A stretch of DNA of 64,000 nucleotides, from the NCBI GenBank assembly GCA_023634235.1, contig JAMKCF010000004.1, forward strand, positions 25,862,527-25,926,526, read 5' to 3'. The first letter of the stretch is position 1, and every line of letters begins with the position of its first letter. A program made the position numbers and the translations under genes. Under the pieces are notes generated by a model. It ran no database searches. It had not been told where the DNA came from and worked only from the letters and a program-made list of their open reading frames with translations. Below, in pieces: positions 35,325 to 47,245 of the stretch. The DNA is from Pisaster brevispinus. Lineage: Eukaryota; Echinodermata; Asteroidea; Forcipulatida; Asteriidae.

Positions 35325-36945
35325 ATTTCTTCTTTTTTTCAAATTTGTGTTGGACACTTTGTCTAAGTTATTTTTTCTAACTCCTTATTGATTTATTGCA
35401 CAGAGGTAAAAAAAAGAAAGAAGAAAAAACAAACTGGGAAACAACTTGAAAGAAAGAAAACAGAAGCAAAAATGGAAAAAACAATTTAAGAATCTGTATA
35501 AAAAAAGTAAAAAGTTACGCTGTGATATGTCAGGCGTTCAAGCGCCGCGATTTCGGTGTTTCCGCTCTGTTCCGATCCGCACACCTTTACCGGCTGCCAT
35601 ATAGTTCCCTTGTGGCATGGCGGCCGACTCACTAGCATGTCCTCCCCTGTCTCGATCCCTAGCTTGAAAGTCTCCACCTCTTTTGAGCTAATTAGACTTA
35701 TACAATTATATAAAAAGTAAAATGATATGCAAGCTTGCTTTATTTTGGAAACAGAAAAGGAGAACAGGCACAGTACTATTCAATTGTTGACCACGTGAAT
35801 GAAATGTAAATGAAAACATGACCGGTATCATAATTATAAATTGCAAAGGCAAATGGGCAACGGGCATTAAATTGTCGAAAATAGTTACGATATTCAATAC
35901 TAATGTTTTTGGCAAATCCTGCCAAGAAAGTAAGTTTCATAGCAACATCTCCCTTAACTTAACCAGATGTCAACAAAATAATGTCTATTAAGAGAAGTGT
36001 TCTTTGAGAAGAATACAGTCTCTAGCAATTTTGTCATCCGCTGAGTATATTAACTCACACTTCATATTCCCTTTTCTAAAAATGAGCTTCAGAACTTCAG
36101 TCAGGTTTCACGGACTAAATCCGGTCACAAGTCCTTGTTATTTTACACCCGTATTTCCCTTTTCTTTAATGACCTCCAGAACCTCAGGTTCCATAAAATA
36201 AGTCAATTCTCGTTTAGCAAGTCTGATCTCGTGTAACAAGTCAACAGTAAGTTAGGATCCACATATCAAATCAAGTCACCCTTATACCCCCTTATACCAT
36301 ACCATTTTCATCCCTCCCAAACCCTCACACTACCCTTCCTTACACCCCTCACACTGCCCCCTCATGTATACCCTTACACCCCTTCCCTATACCGCTCTCC
36401 TGCCCCTCCCAATAACCCTCCCAGGCCCGGGCCCTGCTGCCCCCCCCACCTACATTGCCCCTCGGCCGACCCATCCTCCCCCGTGCCCGGACTGACGGAC
36501 TCCCGATCCGTCTGCTCCAGCCAGTTCAACGGGCACGGAGCCCCGCCGGGCCCCACTGGGCCCCACGTCTATTGGGGGTTCGTTGTACGATTCCAAGCGT
36601 GAATAGCTTGAACGTCAACTTCAAGAACCCAACAACCTAATGGGTTTCCGTATCTGTTAAGTCAACATTGGTTAATCATAGCAACTAACACATTCTTGTC
36701 GATAAAGACGTGAGTTGTTGTTGCTGCTGTTGTGGTTGTTGTTTTGTTGTTGTTGTTGTTGTTGTTGTAGTGTTTTATTTTTATTTATTTATTTATTTAG
36801 GCTTACTTATTTTGTATTTATTTTGTTTTGGGGGAGGGGTTCACATTTGGGAGCACGTGCTGGAAGTATCTGTTGCCAGAGTGTTTTTATACAATAAAAC
36901 TAATATGTTCAACCCACTCAAACATGGTTACAGTTTAAAAGTTTA
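35325..36945. repeat. ~1.9-kb tandem unit 1 (SINE segment missing)
   Basis: This unit matches 36,946-38,860 at an offset of 1,888. It lacks about 270 bp that units 2 and 3 carry after 'cgatccctagc'. It contains a GC-rich patch (36,420-36,590) and a (TTG)n tract (36,712-36,770). Confidence 0.85.
36712..36770. repeat. (TTG)n microsatellite, unit 1
   Basis: Run of GTT/TTG triplets; equivalent at 38,623-38,682. Confidence 0.85.
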
Positions 36946-38860
36946 TTTCTTCTTTTTCAAATTTTGTGTTGAACACTTTGTCTAAGTTGTTTGTCTAACT
37001 CCTTATTGATTTATTGAGGTAAAAAAAGAAAGAAGAAAAAACAAACTGGGAAAACAACTTAAAAGAAAGAAAACAGAAGCAAAATAGGAAAAACAAATTA
37101 AAGAATCCGTATAAAAAAAGTAAAAAGTTACGCTGTGATATGTCAGGCGTTCAAGCGCCGCGTTTTCGGTGTTTCCGCCCTGTTCCGATCCGCACACCTT
37201 TACCGGCTGCCATATAGTTCCCTTGTGGCATGGCGGCCGACTCACTAGCATGTCCTCCCCTGTCTCGATCCCTAGCGCCGCGGGCCCTGTCCCTTTAGGG
37301 GAGAAACAAGGCTGATCCCAATCACACTGGTGCCAGTCCCAGCAAAATGCCAAGTTCCTATATTGGGGGCAGACGGTAATCGAACCCAGCACCGGTTGGT
37401 TTCTGAGTTGTGAGACAGTCCCGGCACTCGGCCTAGCCCACTGCGCCAAAGTGTCGGTACTTAATCTTGGGGATTTACATTGTATAGAGACTGGAGTCCA
37501 CATACCATTAAGGATTGCTTTCACCAACGGAATTTGAACCCTAAGTCGTGCTTGAAAGTCTCCACCTCTTTTGAGCTAATTAGACTTATACAATTATATA
37601 AAAAGTAAAATGATATGCAAGCTTGCTTTATTTTGGAAACAGAAAAGGAGAACAGGCACAGTACTATTCAATTGTTGACCACGTGAATGAAATGTAAATG
37701 AAAACATGACCGGTATCATAATTAGAAATTGCAAATGCAAATGGGCAACGGGCATTAAGTTTTCGAAAATAGTTACGATATTCATTACTAATGTTTTTGG
37801 CAAATCCTGCCAAGAAAGTAAGTTTCACAGCAACATCTCCCTTAACTTAACCAGATGGCAACAAAATAATGTCTATTAAGAGAAGTGTTCTTTGAGAAGA
37901 ATACAGTCTCTAGCAATTTTGTCTTTAACCGCTGAGTATATTAACTCACACTTCATATTCCCTTTTCTAAAAATGATCTTCAGAACTTCAGTCAGGTTTC
38001 ACGGACTAAATCCGGTCACAAGTCCTTGTTATTTTACACCCGTATTTCCCTTTTCTTTAATGACCTCCAGAACCTCAGGTTCCATAAAATAAGTCAATTC
38101 TCGTTTAGCAAGTCTGATCTCGTGTAACAAGTCAACAGTAAGTTAGGATTCACATATCAAATCAAGTCACCCTCCCTTATACCCCCTTATACCGTACCAT
38201 TTTCATCCCTCCCAAACTCTCACACTACCAGTCCTTACACCCCTCACACTGCCCCCTCATTTATACCCTTACACCCCTTCCCTATACCACTCTCCTGCCC
38301 CTCCCAATAACCCTCCCAGGCCCGGGCCCTGCTGCCCCCCCCCCCCCCCGCCTACATTGCCCCTCGGCCGACCCATCCTCCCCCGTGCCCGGACTGACGG
38401 ACTCCCGATCCGTCTGCTCCAGTCAGTTCAACGGGCACGGAGCCCCGCCGGGCCCCACTGGGCCCCTCGTCTATTGGGGGTTCGTTGTACGATTCCAAGC
38501 GTAGACTACATGAATAGCTTGAACGTCAACTTCAAGAACCCAACAACCTAATGGGTTTCCGTATCTGTTAAGTCAACATTGGTTAATCATAGCAACTAAC
38601 ACATTCTTGTCGATAAAGACGTGAGTTGTTGTTGCTGCTGTTGTGGTTGTTGTTTTGTTGTTGTTGTTGTTGTTGTTGTAGTGTTTATTATTTTTATTTA
38701 TTTATTTATTTAGGCTTACTTATTTTGTATTTATTTTGTTTTGGGGGAGGGGTTCGCATTTGGGAGCACTTGCTGGAAGTATCTGTTGCCAGAGTGTTTT
38801 TATACAATAAAGCTAATGTGTTCAACCCACTCAAACATGATTACATTTAAAAAGTTTGTT
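36946..38860. repeat. ~1.9-kb tandem unit 2
   Basis: Full unit including the tRNA-like SINE segment (about 37,276-37,550), the GC-rich patch and the (TTG)n tract. The GC-rich patch has an expanded C run (38,334-38,349) relative to unit 1. Confidence 0.85.
37276..37550 (-). mobile_element. tRNA-derived SINE segment (unit 2)
   Basis: On the minus strand, TGGCGCAGTGGGCTA resembles an RNA polymerase III A box and GGGTTCGATTACC a B box, about 55 bp apart. These are the hallmarks of a tRNA-derived SINE. A 174-codon minus-strand frame crosses it but is not a gene. The same segment is in unit 3. Confidence 0.6.
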
Positions 38861-39480
38861 ATTTCTTTTTAAAATTTTGTATTGAACACTTTGTCTAAGT
38901 TATTTTGTATAACTCGTTATTGATTTATTTAGGTAAAAGAAGAAAGAAGAAAAAACAAGCCGGGAAAACAACTTGAAAGAAAGAAAACAGAGGCAAAAAA
39001 AGAAAAACAAATTAAAGAATCCGTAAAAAAAAAAGTAAAAAGTTACGCTGTGATATGTCAGGCGTTCAAGCGCCGCGATTTCGGTGTTTCCGCCCTGTTC
39101 CGATCCGCACACCTTTACCGGCTGCCATATAGTTCCCTTGTGGCATGGCGGCCGACTCACTAGCATGTCCTCCCCTGTCTCGATCCCTAGCGCCGCGGGC
39201 CCTGTCCCTTTAGGGGAGAAACAAGGCTGATCCCAATCACACTGGTGCCAGTCCCAGCAAAATGCCAAGTTCCTATATTGGGGGCAGACGGTAATCGAAC
39301 CCAGCACCGGTTGGTTTCTGAGTTGTGAGACAGTCCCGGCACTCGGCCTAGCCCACTGCGCCAAAGTGTCGGTACTTAATCTTGGGGATTTACATTGTAT
39401 AGAGACTGTAGTCCACATACCATGAAGGATTGCTTTCACCAACGGAATCTGAACCCTAAGTCGCGTTTGACGTTTGGAGC
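38861..39480. repeat. ~1.9-kb tandem unit 3 (partial)
   Basis: Homologous to the first third of unit 2, including the tRNA-like SINE (about 39,191-39,465, minus strand). It ends near 'ggagctcattggagctc'. The 194-codon minus-strand frame here is SINE read-through. Confidence 0.8.
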
Positions 39481-40440
39481 TCATTGGAGCTCACATAAAA
39501 AAAGTTAAAACGTTATGATATTCAAGCTACCTTTGTTTTGAAAAACAAACACAGAACAAGAAATTGTCACTTAGGTTTACAAAAAAATAATAATTATATA
39601 GGCCTAATGCTTGTTAATATTGCCAAGTTGCTTCACCTTCGAAAAGGAAACTGATCATTGGTAAATACAAAAGCATTTATGGGCACTGCATTTTCCTACT
39701 GAATTAGTTTGCGCTTCTCAATACGAACGTCTTGTCTCATTTTGTAATTCTTTGAAAGGTAACTTTTAGGCCTATATCAGATCTGAAATTAAGTTAATGT
39801 TAGGCACCCACTTCCCCAATAAATAATATTTACGACAAGCAATGACCTCGTAGAATCAAAATGGTTTATTTTTCTCAATGCCCCATTTTTAATCTCATAA
39901 TTAAACTTTTTATTATTTGTTATCTTTATACATTTATACAATGAATACCAGTTGAACATGGGCTGTCAAGGGTACACAATATAGCACAAAAAATGTCATA
40001 AAAAGATGTGTACAACCATAGAGCAAGGACTTGCTCTGGTACAACCAAACCCCTGTCACAACGTTGAAATCAGACCTGACATCTGTAAAACTTTTTACTT
40101 ATCAACTTTTAAAATCTCCTTACTCCCTTTACAAAAACGGTGTTCCCTACATTCAGGCGCAAATGAAACGTGTTAATTACATTAGGTAAGTGGTTTATGA
40201 TTACTTTGTAAATTCTCATTACCTTAAGACAAAAATCTCTCTTTGGTATCTTAGATTCTCTTTTAGGGGTATTGTTCTATTAAAAAATAGCTTCGTTGTT
40301 GTCAATCTAAATCTCGTCGGCTGGGATGTTTGTAATCATTCCCTTCAAAAAAGAAATGGTCTCAACCCTTAAGCTTCTTGTGCATGTTATTACCAAATAT
40401 GGAAGTCTAGGGCTTTGTTATGCAAATAAGAAGGCAAGAC
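39481..40440. other. Gene-free AT-rich stretch
   Basis: No repeat family or exon recognised. A small perfect hairpin (agagcaag / cttgctct) lies at 40,020-40,037. Confidence 0.5.
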
Positions 40441-40460
40441 CAAGGTCGCGTGATCTTGAC

Positions 40461-40492
40461 CATGGAACGGACGACCGGTCGTCCGTTTCATG
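40461..40492. repeat. 32-bp near-perfect palindrome
   Basis: The inner 22 bp (40,466-40,487) are an exact palindrome centred on GACCGGTC, with core GGACGACCGGTCGTCC. Outward extension gives one mismatch in 16 pairs. A related GGACGACC recurs at about 40,578, and larger imperfect complementarity extends on both sides. Confidence 0.8.
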
Positions 40493-41006
40493 GTCGTCTG
40501 TTCGATCTTTGTCCCTTAATACATACACCGGACAACTAGCAAACTTTACATGCGGTTTGCTGTGCAGATGAAAAAATGGACGACCTGTCAAGTCTCCATG
40601 ACGTTTCCGCCAACAAAATGCCGTTTTTGCCACTGTCTGAGGGTAAACTCCTACTAAAAAAGAAAGTGTGATGGTGAGTTGAGAATCTAGAAAAATTTAT
40701 GGTGTTTTAAACTTATTTTCATTTGTAAAATTTGAAGAAATGTTTGGTTGTTTTCGGCACAAGGCGTCAAGTTAAAAGCCCCATGTTTTGGCTTAGTTTC
40801 AGTGTTGAGACGACATTATTAGCTATTGAAACTTTGAAAGTTGCGGGGATTGCAGTGAGTGAGTGATATTATGAACTGAAATTCTTCAAAGGAACAAACA
40901 AGAGCATTTAGAAAAGAGGGTTCAGTCTCAGGGAGTGCTAGTTTACTGTACATTTTTTAATGTTGCTCACATAATTTTTTAAATTATTTTTTCCCCAGGT
41001 GCCTAG

Positions 41007-41406
41007 TTCGGCCCTTCCATGGCAAAACAGCCTAACTCAAAAATTTACATTTTGAGAAAAGCAAATACAGAGTTAAGCTGTTTTGCCATAAAAACGGGGA
41101 AAAATGTTCTTATCCTGCCACCCATTTTTTCACTCATTTTTACCCAAAGAAATATCTCATTTGAGTAAATAAGATACTATTTTATTTCATAACGAAAGAA
41201 AAAGTGGTGGTTGGATACGGAAATGTTTCCAAAAAAGGGATTAAAGTGTAAAAAGAAGCTGAGATAGGACATTATATTCAGAAACCATACAGAGTATGCC
41301 TTTAAAACTTTGACATGGAAAAAGCGCCCTCAAATTACCCAGAAATGATCTGATATAAAAACCAAAATTTTTGAGTTGGGCTGTTTTGCCATGGAAAGGC
41401 CGAGTT
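41007..41406. mobile_element. MITE with ~38-bp inverted ends
   Basis: The left end CGGCCCTTCCATGGCAAAAC continues through AGCCTAACTCAAAAATTT. The right end is its complement with about two mismatches. AGTT flanks both sides (a possible short target duplication). The roughly 400-bp interior has no coding frame. The superfamily cannot be assigned from TIRs alone. Confidence 0.75.
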
Positions 41407-41544
41407 AATTAATTTCACAAGGCAGCTGTCAACTGTGTACAATTGAAATGACTATAGGGCTTGTTTGATGAAAAAAACTTTAAAAATAAATGATTCAGTT
41501 AACAAAGGGGGTGTTCATTTCGGAAAAAGTGGTACATCGTAACT

Positions 41545-41835
41545 ACATGAGTTCTAGACCAAGTAACTGGAGCGCTGTACTCCTTTTTTCATAATTTTGA
41601 CATCTTCGTCTGTAGGCCTACTTGCCGAAGATGTAAAAAAAAAATTAAAAGAGCGCCCCAGTTACTGAGTCTACATGAGCTCTAGATCCAGTAACTGGGG
41701 CACTGTACTCAATTTGTAATCTGCGATTACGACCACAGATGTCAAAATTTTGAGAAAAAAAAACAAAACGGAGTACAGTGCCCCAGTTACTGGGTCTATA
41801 TGAGTTCCTAGTCAGAGTTACTGGACAGCGCTTTT
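41545..41835. repeat. Fold-back cluster of 'agtaactgg' modules
   Basis: The module TCTAGAyCmAGTAACTGG followed by an 'agcgctgtactcc'-type end occurs at about 41,551 and 41,680. It appears inverted at about 41,652 and 41,770 and again in part at about 41,808. Nested inverted copies suggest a fold-back element or insertions of one element into another. Confidence 0.6.
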
Positions 41836-41984
41836 TTTTACATTTGAAAACTACCTGGTATGTTTATTTCCTAGTAGTTTTTTATGAATGTTGGATTCAG
41901 TTGGACCTTTGCTTTCCTTTTTAAAAGTTTGTTTTTATAATTCTCTAGAAATTGGTAATAAATATTTAACTTGCTTACATTGAG

Positions 41985-42190
41985 GCATTGACATAACTGG
42001 AGGGGAGAGGCAGGAGGCCCTCCCCCACTCAGAAATCAGAACTTTTGCCCCCCCCCCCCAAATTAGGTAAAAAAAGAAGCACAAATAAATGACTTGATAC
42101 ATTAAATAGCCCCCTCAAGTTATGTCTTTGCTGCTGCTTGTTTCCCCTCCCTCAAACAAAATAAAAATGTCTGGTTACGCCTTTGCCTGA
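41985..42190. mobile_element. Eroded hAT-like MITE
   Basis: The right end 'tctggttacgcctttgcctg' resembles the TGGTTACACCGCTG end at 54,420, and the left part has 'cataactggagggg'. A C run lies inside. No target duplication is clear. Confidence 0.4.
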
Positions 42191-42599
42191 AAACAAATGA
42201 ATGCAAGCGTAATTCCATCGTGTGGCAGAAACTCTTGGGCAAACATGGCGTTCAGAGAAAAGGGCTATCATGACCTAGAACCAAACATGGTAATAGTTCA
42301 AAATGACTGTTCATCTTTGTATAAAACCATTAAAACCGCTTGTGGAATACAGGAAAATGATACTTGTATATGTCCCATGCCCAACCAGGTTATCTGTTGG
42401 TCATTCACGGGCCAACTAGTGATCCACTTTACTTATGCCAGTCCTTATTTCTATATGACATACACTACATGTACATCATACATGTGTACAAAGATGAACA
42501 GGCATTTCAAATTTTTAGAAAATATGTTTTAAAAAACAACCTCTGTCCAAGGTTAAGGCTTGTTTTCCTTTACCGAAGAGCCTTGCCAACCTCCATAGG

Positions 42600-42840
42600 A
42601 CACTGTGACCAGTGAAAAATATTGAGTATAGTGCCCAATTGGTCGGCACTACACTCCGGAAATAGACTGCGTTAGTTTACCTCAGAGAGCGTACAAGCTT
42701 TTGCGGGGATTTGGACTTGTAGCCCTGCAGCTACAGAGTGTGTTGTAACTTATGGACTATTAATTGTACAGCGCTTTGTGATGTCTATGTGACATGGAAA
42801 GCGTTTTAAAAATAATGAATAGTAATTATTATTTTTATTA
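42600..42840 (+). mobile_element. SINE 3'-end fragment
   Basis: 'gtacagcgctttgtgatg...aaagcgttttaaaaataatgaatag' followed by a TTATT-rich tail is of the same type as the SINE tail at 48,337-48,410 (aagcgctt...ggcgctatacaaat...attatt). No A or B box is seen, so it is 5'-truncated. Confidence 0.5.
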
Positions 42841-43375
42841 CTGTGGTAATTGTTTAACATTTGTTCATTTTCTCATAAGTTTTTAATTTTTTATGTTGTT
42901 GGTTTTAAATGTAATAATTTCACCAATTATGTTTTTGGGGGTTGAAAAAGTAATGTGACTGAAATATAAATCACACAAAACACCCACGTTCAACTCCCAT
43001 AGCTAACGGCTCAGAGGTGCCCAAAACCTCAATGGTGACCTTATCATCGCAAGATTTAATACATGGTCTATTACATGTGTGCAATGTATTTGCGCTTACT
43101 GTAGATCACTGTGCTGTAAATTTCATGTACCGGCCTATATTTATGAGCTAACCCTAACTCCGAAGCCCATTTGCCAACAAGCAACCTCAATCCTCCAAGC
43201 TCCTTCAATGTGTCACTTTACATGTCTGGACTTGGATAAGATTGAGTATGCCTGACCTAGTGGTAAGTAATGTTACAGCCCTCAGTCCTTACTAAGCCTC
43301 CAATTTATAAAAAGAATTCTGGAGGATCCAGGAGGGTTTGGGAACCCTATACGTGACCGTGTTCAACCACAACCA

Positions 43376-43566
43376 GGTCCCTATTTCATAGAGCTGCTTG
43401 AGCACAATATCTTGCTAAGCAGTTTCTTGCTAAGCAAATGTATACAGGCTACCGATCACAAATGGTACATTCGAATGATATTTTGACTTAAATCCTTATT
43501 CTAGTAAGTATAATTTTGTTGCGTTTAGCTACTTTTTTGCTTAAGCAGCTTTATGAAATTGGGCCC
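43376..43566. mobile_element. TIR element of the 'aagcagcttatgaaat' family
   Basis: The ends GGTCCCTATTTCATAGAGCT and its diverged complement (agctttatgaaattgggccc) enclose about 150 bp with internal 'ttgctaagca' motifs. A related longer element is at 62,242-62,552. Confidence 0.65.
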
Positions 43567-43939
43567 AGGATAACGAATCAGCAAGCGGTGTGTTATAAAG
43601 AGAAATCGCATAGATTGGATCTGGTATTTTTGTTTTGCTGAAGTTGCATCACTTCTAGCTTGAAATAAAAAGTGTAGAAGTATGTTTGGAAGTATGTTTG
43701 ATGGGAGAAGTACCAATTTGTCCCCAATGAAACCTACGATATAATGGGAACAAAAGCATTGAAATCACTTTATCCACTGTTTAGATCTTGTTTGAAATAT
43801 TTGGTGCAGTTTATGCATTTGTTATATCTGACAGTAAATGAAGTTCAGTTTTGCTAGTTTCAATATAAAAGGATTTATCATGTTCTTAGTAGTACCTAAC
43901 AAAAATTGTGTGGGGCTTTGTTTTTGTTTATGTATACAG

Positions 43940-44035
43940 GTATGCCAGTCTCAAAAGAAATCCACCTGTCAACATGTAGATGTCGGAGATCATCATGCAG
44001 CCTGGCTTAAAACCAGCTGCCTTCACTACAGACAG
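43940..44035 (+). pseudogene. Alpha exon-like unit 1
   Basis: A 96-nt unit lies between TATACAG and GTAAAT. It shares 'agaaatcyaycyrtcaacaagtagat' and 'catcatgcagyctggctta' with the other alpha units. A frame reads VCQSQKKSTCQHVDV but is shifted relative to the 49,243 copy. Treated as a decayed duplicate exon. Confidence 0.5.
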
Positions 44036-44195
44036 GTAAATTAAAACCAAGCAGTATTTTAAACGAGATCTGTGCAGAAAAAGCAGAGATTTATTTTAAA
44101 TCTAAGATATAATACTTCTGTAGCTTTTTTTATTTTGGCTTCTGACTGGCACCCCCGAACAAAGATATTGACTAATAGGGCGACCGCCAACATAG

Positions 44196-44255
44196 GGCTG
44201 GATAGCTCAGTTGGTAGAGCAGTCAATTTTTCTTTGTTCAAACCCAAATTATTTA
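44196..44255 (+). mobile_element. Truncated tRNA-like SINE head
   Basis: GGGCTGGATAGCTCAGTTGG (A box region) is followed directly by 'tttttctttgttcaaaccc', so the anticodon and B-box region are deleted. Confidence 0.55.
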
Positions 44256-44443
44256 AAATTTACCCAGTCAGTTTCCCTTCAAGTGGTTTATTACTTTTTG
44301 TATTTTGATGAAATAGGATCAAAACACAAAAATACCGTCCAAAAGTTTCTTAAAATACATCATGTTAAAACATGTTTTTGGTGCATTACTTTCAGTGAAA
44401 TTCATTTAGTTTCAAAAGTACAGCATCTTAGTAGTGTGACTTT

Positions 44444-45290
44444 GGGTTGAACAAAGAAAAATTTACTAGAGTGTGATTTAAACCACCGCTCTCCGGTTTA
44501 ACGTGGAGGCGCTCTACCAGCTATGTAGCCCTTTGTGCTCAATATCTTTGTTTGGCCGTTAGCTGCCTGGGATCACACCCAAGTTTCAATAAAACCTGGG
44601 AAGCGGCATAAACAAAACAAAAAAGCCAATACCTTCATGGTAAAGGCACTACTAAATAAAGTTATAAGCCACAATGGAAACTAACTGGGTAAATTTTAAA
44701 AATGTTTTTGGGTTGAACAAAGAAAAATTGACTAGAGTATGATTTGAACCACTGCTCTCCGGTTTAACGTGGAGGCGCTCTACCAACTGTGCTATGTAGC
44801 CCTATGTGCTAAATATCTTTGTTTGGCCGTTAGCTGCCTGGGATCACACCCAAGTTTCAATAAAACCTGGGAAGCGGCATAAACAAAACAAAAAAGCCAA
44901 TACCTTCATGGTAAAGGCACTACTAAATAAAGTTATAAGCCACAATGGAAACTAACTGGGTAAATTTAAAAAAAAATTTTGGGTTGAACAAAGAAAAATT
45001 GACTAGAGTATGATTTGAACCACTGCTCTCCGGTTTAACGTGGAGGCGCTCTACCAACTGTGCTATGTAGCCCTATGTGCTAAATATCTTTGTTTGGCCG
45101 TTAGCTGCCTGGGATCACACCCAAGTTTCAATAAAACCTGGGAAGCGGCATAAACAAAACAAAAAAGCCAATACCTTCATGGTAAAGGCACTACTAAATA
45201 AAGTTATAAGCCACAATGGAAACTAACTGGGTAAATTTTAAAAATGTTTTTGGGTTGAACAAAGAAAAATTGACTAGAGCGAGTTTTGAA
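44444..45290 (-). repeat. ~270-bp tandem tRNA-like repeats (3+ copies)
   Basis: The start line 'gggttgaacaaagaaaaatt' occurs at 44,444, 44,710, 44,981 and 45,252 (periods 266, 271 and 271). Each full unit holds, on the minus strand, GGGCTACATAGC followed by AGTTGGTAGAGCGCC (A box) and GTGGTTCAAATC (B box). The two 271-bp units are almost identical. They may be amplified SINE copies rather than functional tRNA genes, as the acceptor stem does not close well by eye. Confidence 0.75.
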
Positions 45291-45434
45291 CCAATCATCT
45301 GCCTCTTCCCAGGTTGTAGCGTAAACTTAGGTGTGATCCCTGGCTATACTGCAGCTAATGGTTGTGTGGCTTCTGACTGGCACCCCCAAACAAAGATATT
45401 GACAAATTAGAGAGACCGCCAACATACATGTAAA

Positions 45435-45510
45435 GGCTAGATAGTTCAGTTGGTAGAGCACCCGCACGATAAAGCAGAGGTCAATGGTTCAAATTCCGCT
45501 TGAGTAAGTT
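45435..45510 (+). mobile_element. tRNA-like SINE head (plus)
   Basis: GGCTAGATAGTTCAGTTGG is followed by a B box (aatggttcaaattcc) and 'tttttctttggtcaaccc'. Same family as 44,444-45,290 but on the other strand. Confidence 0.65.
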
Positions 45511-45750
45511 TTTCTTTGGTCAACCCATAATCATTTAAAAAAAATACCCAGTCAGTTTCCCTTGTGGGTTATAACTTGATATTTGAAATACAAAAGTTGC
45601 ATCCCCTTAAGGCGATCCCCTGGCTGCCACTTCCTAGGTTGTATCGTAAACTATGGTGTTATCCCTGGCTACACGGCAGCTAAAAGTTGTATGGCTTTTG
45701 ACTGGCGCCCCTGAACAAGACACTGACAAATTAGGGAGACCACCAACATA

Positions 45751-45825
45751 GGGCTAGATAGCTCAGTTGGTAGAGCGCCGGCACGTTAAACTGGAGGTTA
45801 ATGGTTCAAATCTCGCTCCAGTAAA
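45751..45825 (+). mobile_element. tRNA-like SINE head (plus), best preserved
   Basis: GGGCTAGATAGCTCAGTTGG, TAGAGCGCCGGCACGTTAAA and a B box (atggttcaaatctcg) give an almost complete tRNA-like outline. The flanking 'gttgcatccccttmagg' and 'cttctgactggcacccctgaacaa' lines recur at 45,590 and 45,915, marking tandem units of about 320 bp. A real tRNA is possible but less likely. Confidence 0.6.
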
Positions 45826-46089
45826 TTTGTCTTTGTTCCCGAATCTTTTAACAAATTTACCCAGTCAGTTTCCCTTGTGGTTTATAACTTGATATTTGAA
45901 ATTTTAAAAAAGTTGCATCCCCTTCAGGTGATCACCTGGCTGCCGCTTCCCAGGTGTGATCTCTGGCTATACGGCAGCCAATGGATTTAAGGCTTCTGAC
46001 TGGCACCCCTGAACAAAAGGATTGACAAAATAGGAAGACCACCAACATAGGGCTAGATACCTTAGTTGTAGGGGGCCAGCACGTTAAAT

Positions 46090-47245
46090 TGGATGCTCAT
46101 TACAATAAGTTTGGGGACATCATTCATACAATCACCAACATTGAACAACTTACTGAAATACGCACACAGACAATAGCAAAATGCACATACCCTAGTATTG
46201 TATGAAACCAAAACTCCCCCAAAAAACTTGTACCGAACATACTAACTGTGTCCCATGAAAATTCATATTGTGTACTTACTGTACAAGCCAAAAATTGTGT
46301 TTTTTTGAAAATTTTACACATGTTCCCGTCGTTTTCAAAACGACAACATTTGCTCTTTTAGCAAACTGAGCTCTTAATAACTTCCCAAATCACTGCGTGC
46401 TATAATTGGCTAATGTAAATGATGTGACAGCTCCTTAAAGTTTTGTCACTCGGCCTGTGCGTATGCATTGTGATGTGTTGGTTCAAATCCCGCTCTAGTT
46501 ACTTTTTCTTTGTTCAACGTCAAACCAATAAAAGAAATTGACATTTCAGTCAAATTTTTTCTGGTCTGGTCCTTCTCCTCTGTTGATGATGTATTGATCT
46601 TTTGACAGTTGCTTTGTTTGCTTTACCAAATTGAAGCTTTAAAAAGTTAAAGCAGATCAAGTGAAATCAGGAAACATTTGTTCGGTGGTTACATTAGTTT
46701 GTACCCTGCACTGCCATCTAAAAAAACCAATGTGAACAAATTGTGTGAAATAAGATTAACATACCATTGGAATGAAAAGCTAATGCATCTAGTTAACTTC
46801 TTTACCTTAAACTCTCTGTGAAATGTTTTCAACTCATGGCACTTGAAGTCCATCAAAATCACCGTTGCTTTATATTTTGATTAAACAACAATAAAAATAA
46901 GCCTGATTTATGCACATAATCACCCAAACTGTTTCATTTTCACTGAAACATAACAACAAACTTAATACACTTTCACTTGATTGTAAGATGTGTTTTCTGA
47001 AACTAGATGATAATTTAATTTCCCTTGAATCAATCTAAATAATTGGGAAAAATAATTTTTCCAACAAACATTTTGTTTTTGTTTGCATCAAAACTGTTTT
47101 CACTATTTTCACTGAAACATGACTACAAACTTTATGAAACTAGAGAATAAAGTTATTTCCTTTTAACAAATCTAAATAACTTACTCCAAGGATTGGGTGA
47201 AATAATTTTTTCTAACAAATATTTTGTTTTTGATTGCATCTGCAG
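46090..47245. other. Intergenic/intronic stretch
   Basis: A SINE 3' fragment (B box 'ggttcaaatcccgc') lies at about 46,480. From about 46,555 on it is a duplicated intron segment also found at about 54,505-54,780 (ggtccttctcctctgttgatgatg). No gene seen. Confidence 0.5.

Noticed and set aside
38900..39484. 194-codon minus-strand frame (and 37,003-37,527)
   Set aside because: It reads straight through a tRNA-like SINE with A and B boxes and ends in low-complexity Phe/Leu; repeated in tandem units.
42197..42532. 111-codon plus-strand frame
   Set aside because: No recognisable motif, no repeat-independent support, overlaps another frame of similar length; composition is ordinary for intergenic DNA.
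45751..45825. Functional tRNA gene
   Set aside because: The A and B boxes are good, but several adjacent degenerate copies with shared long flanks indicate a SINE family; the acceptor stem does not pair convincingly by eye. tRNAscan-SE would decide.
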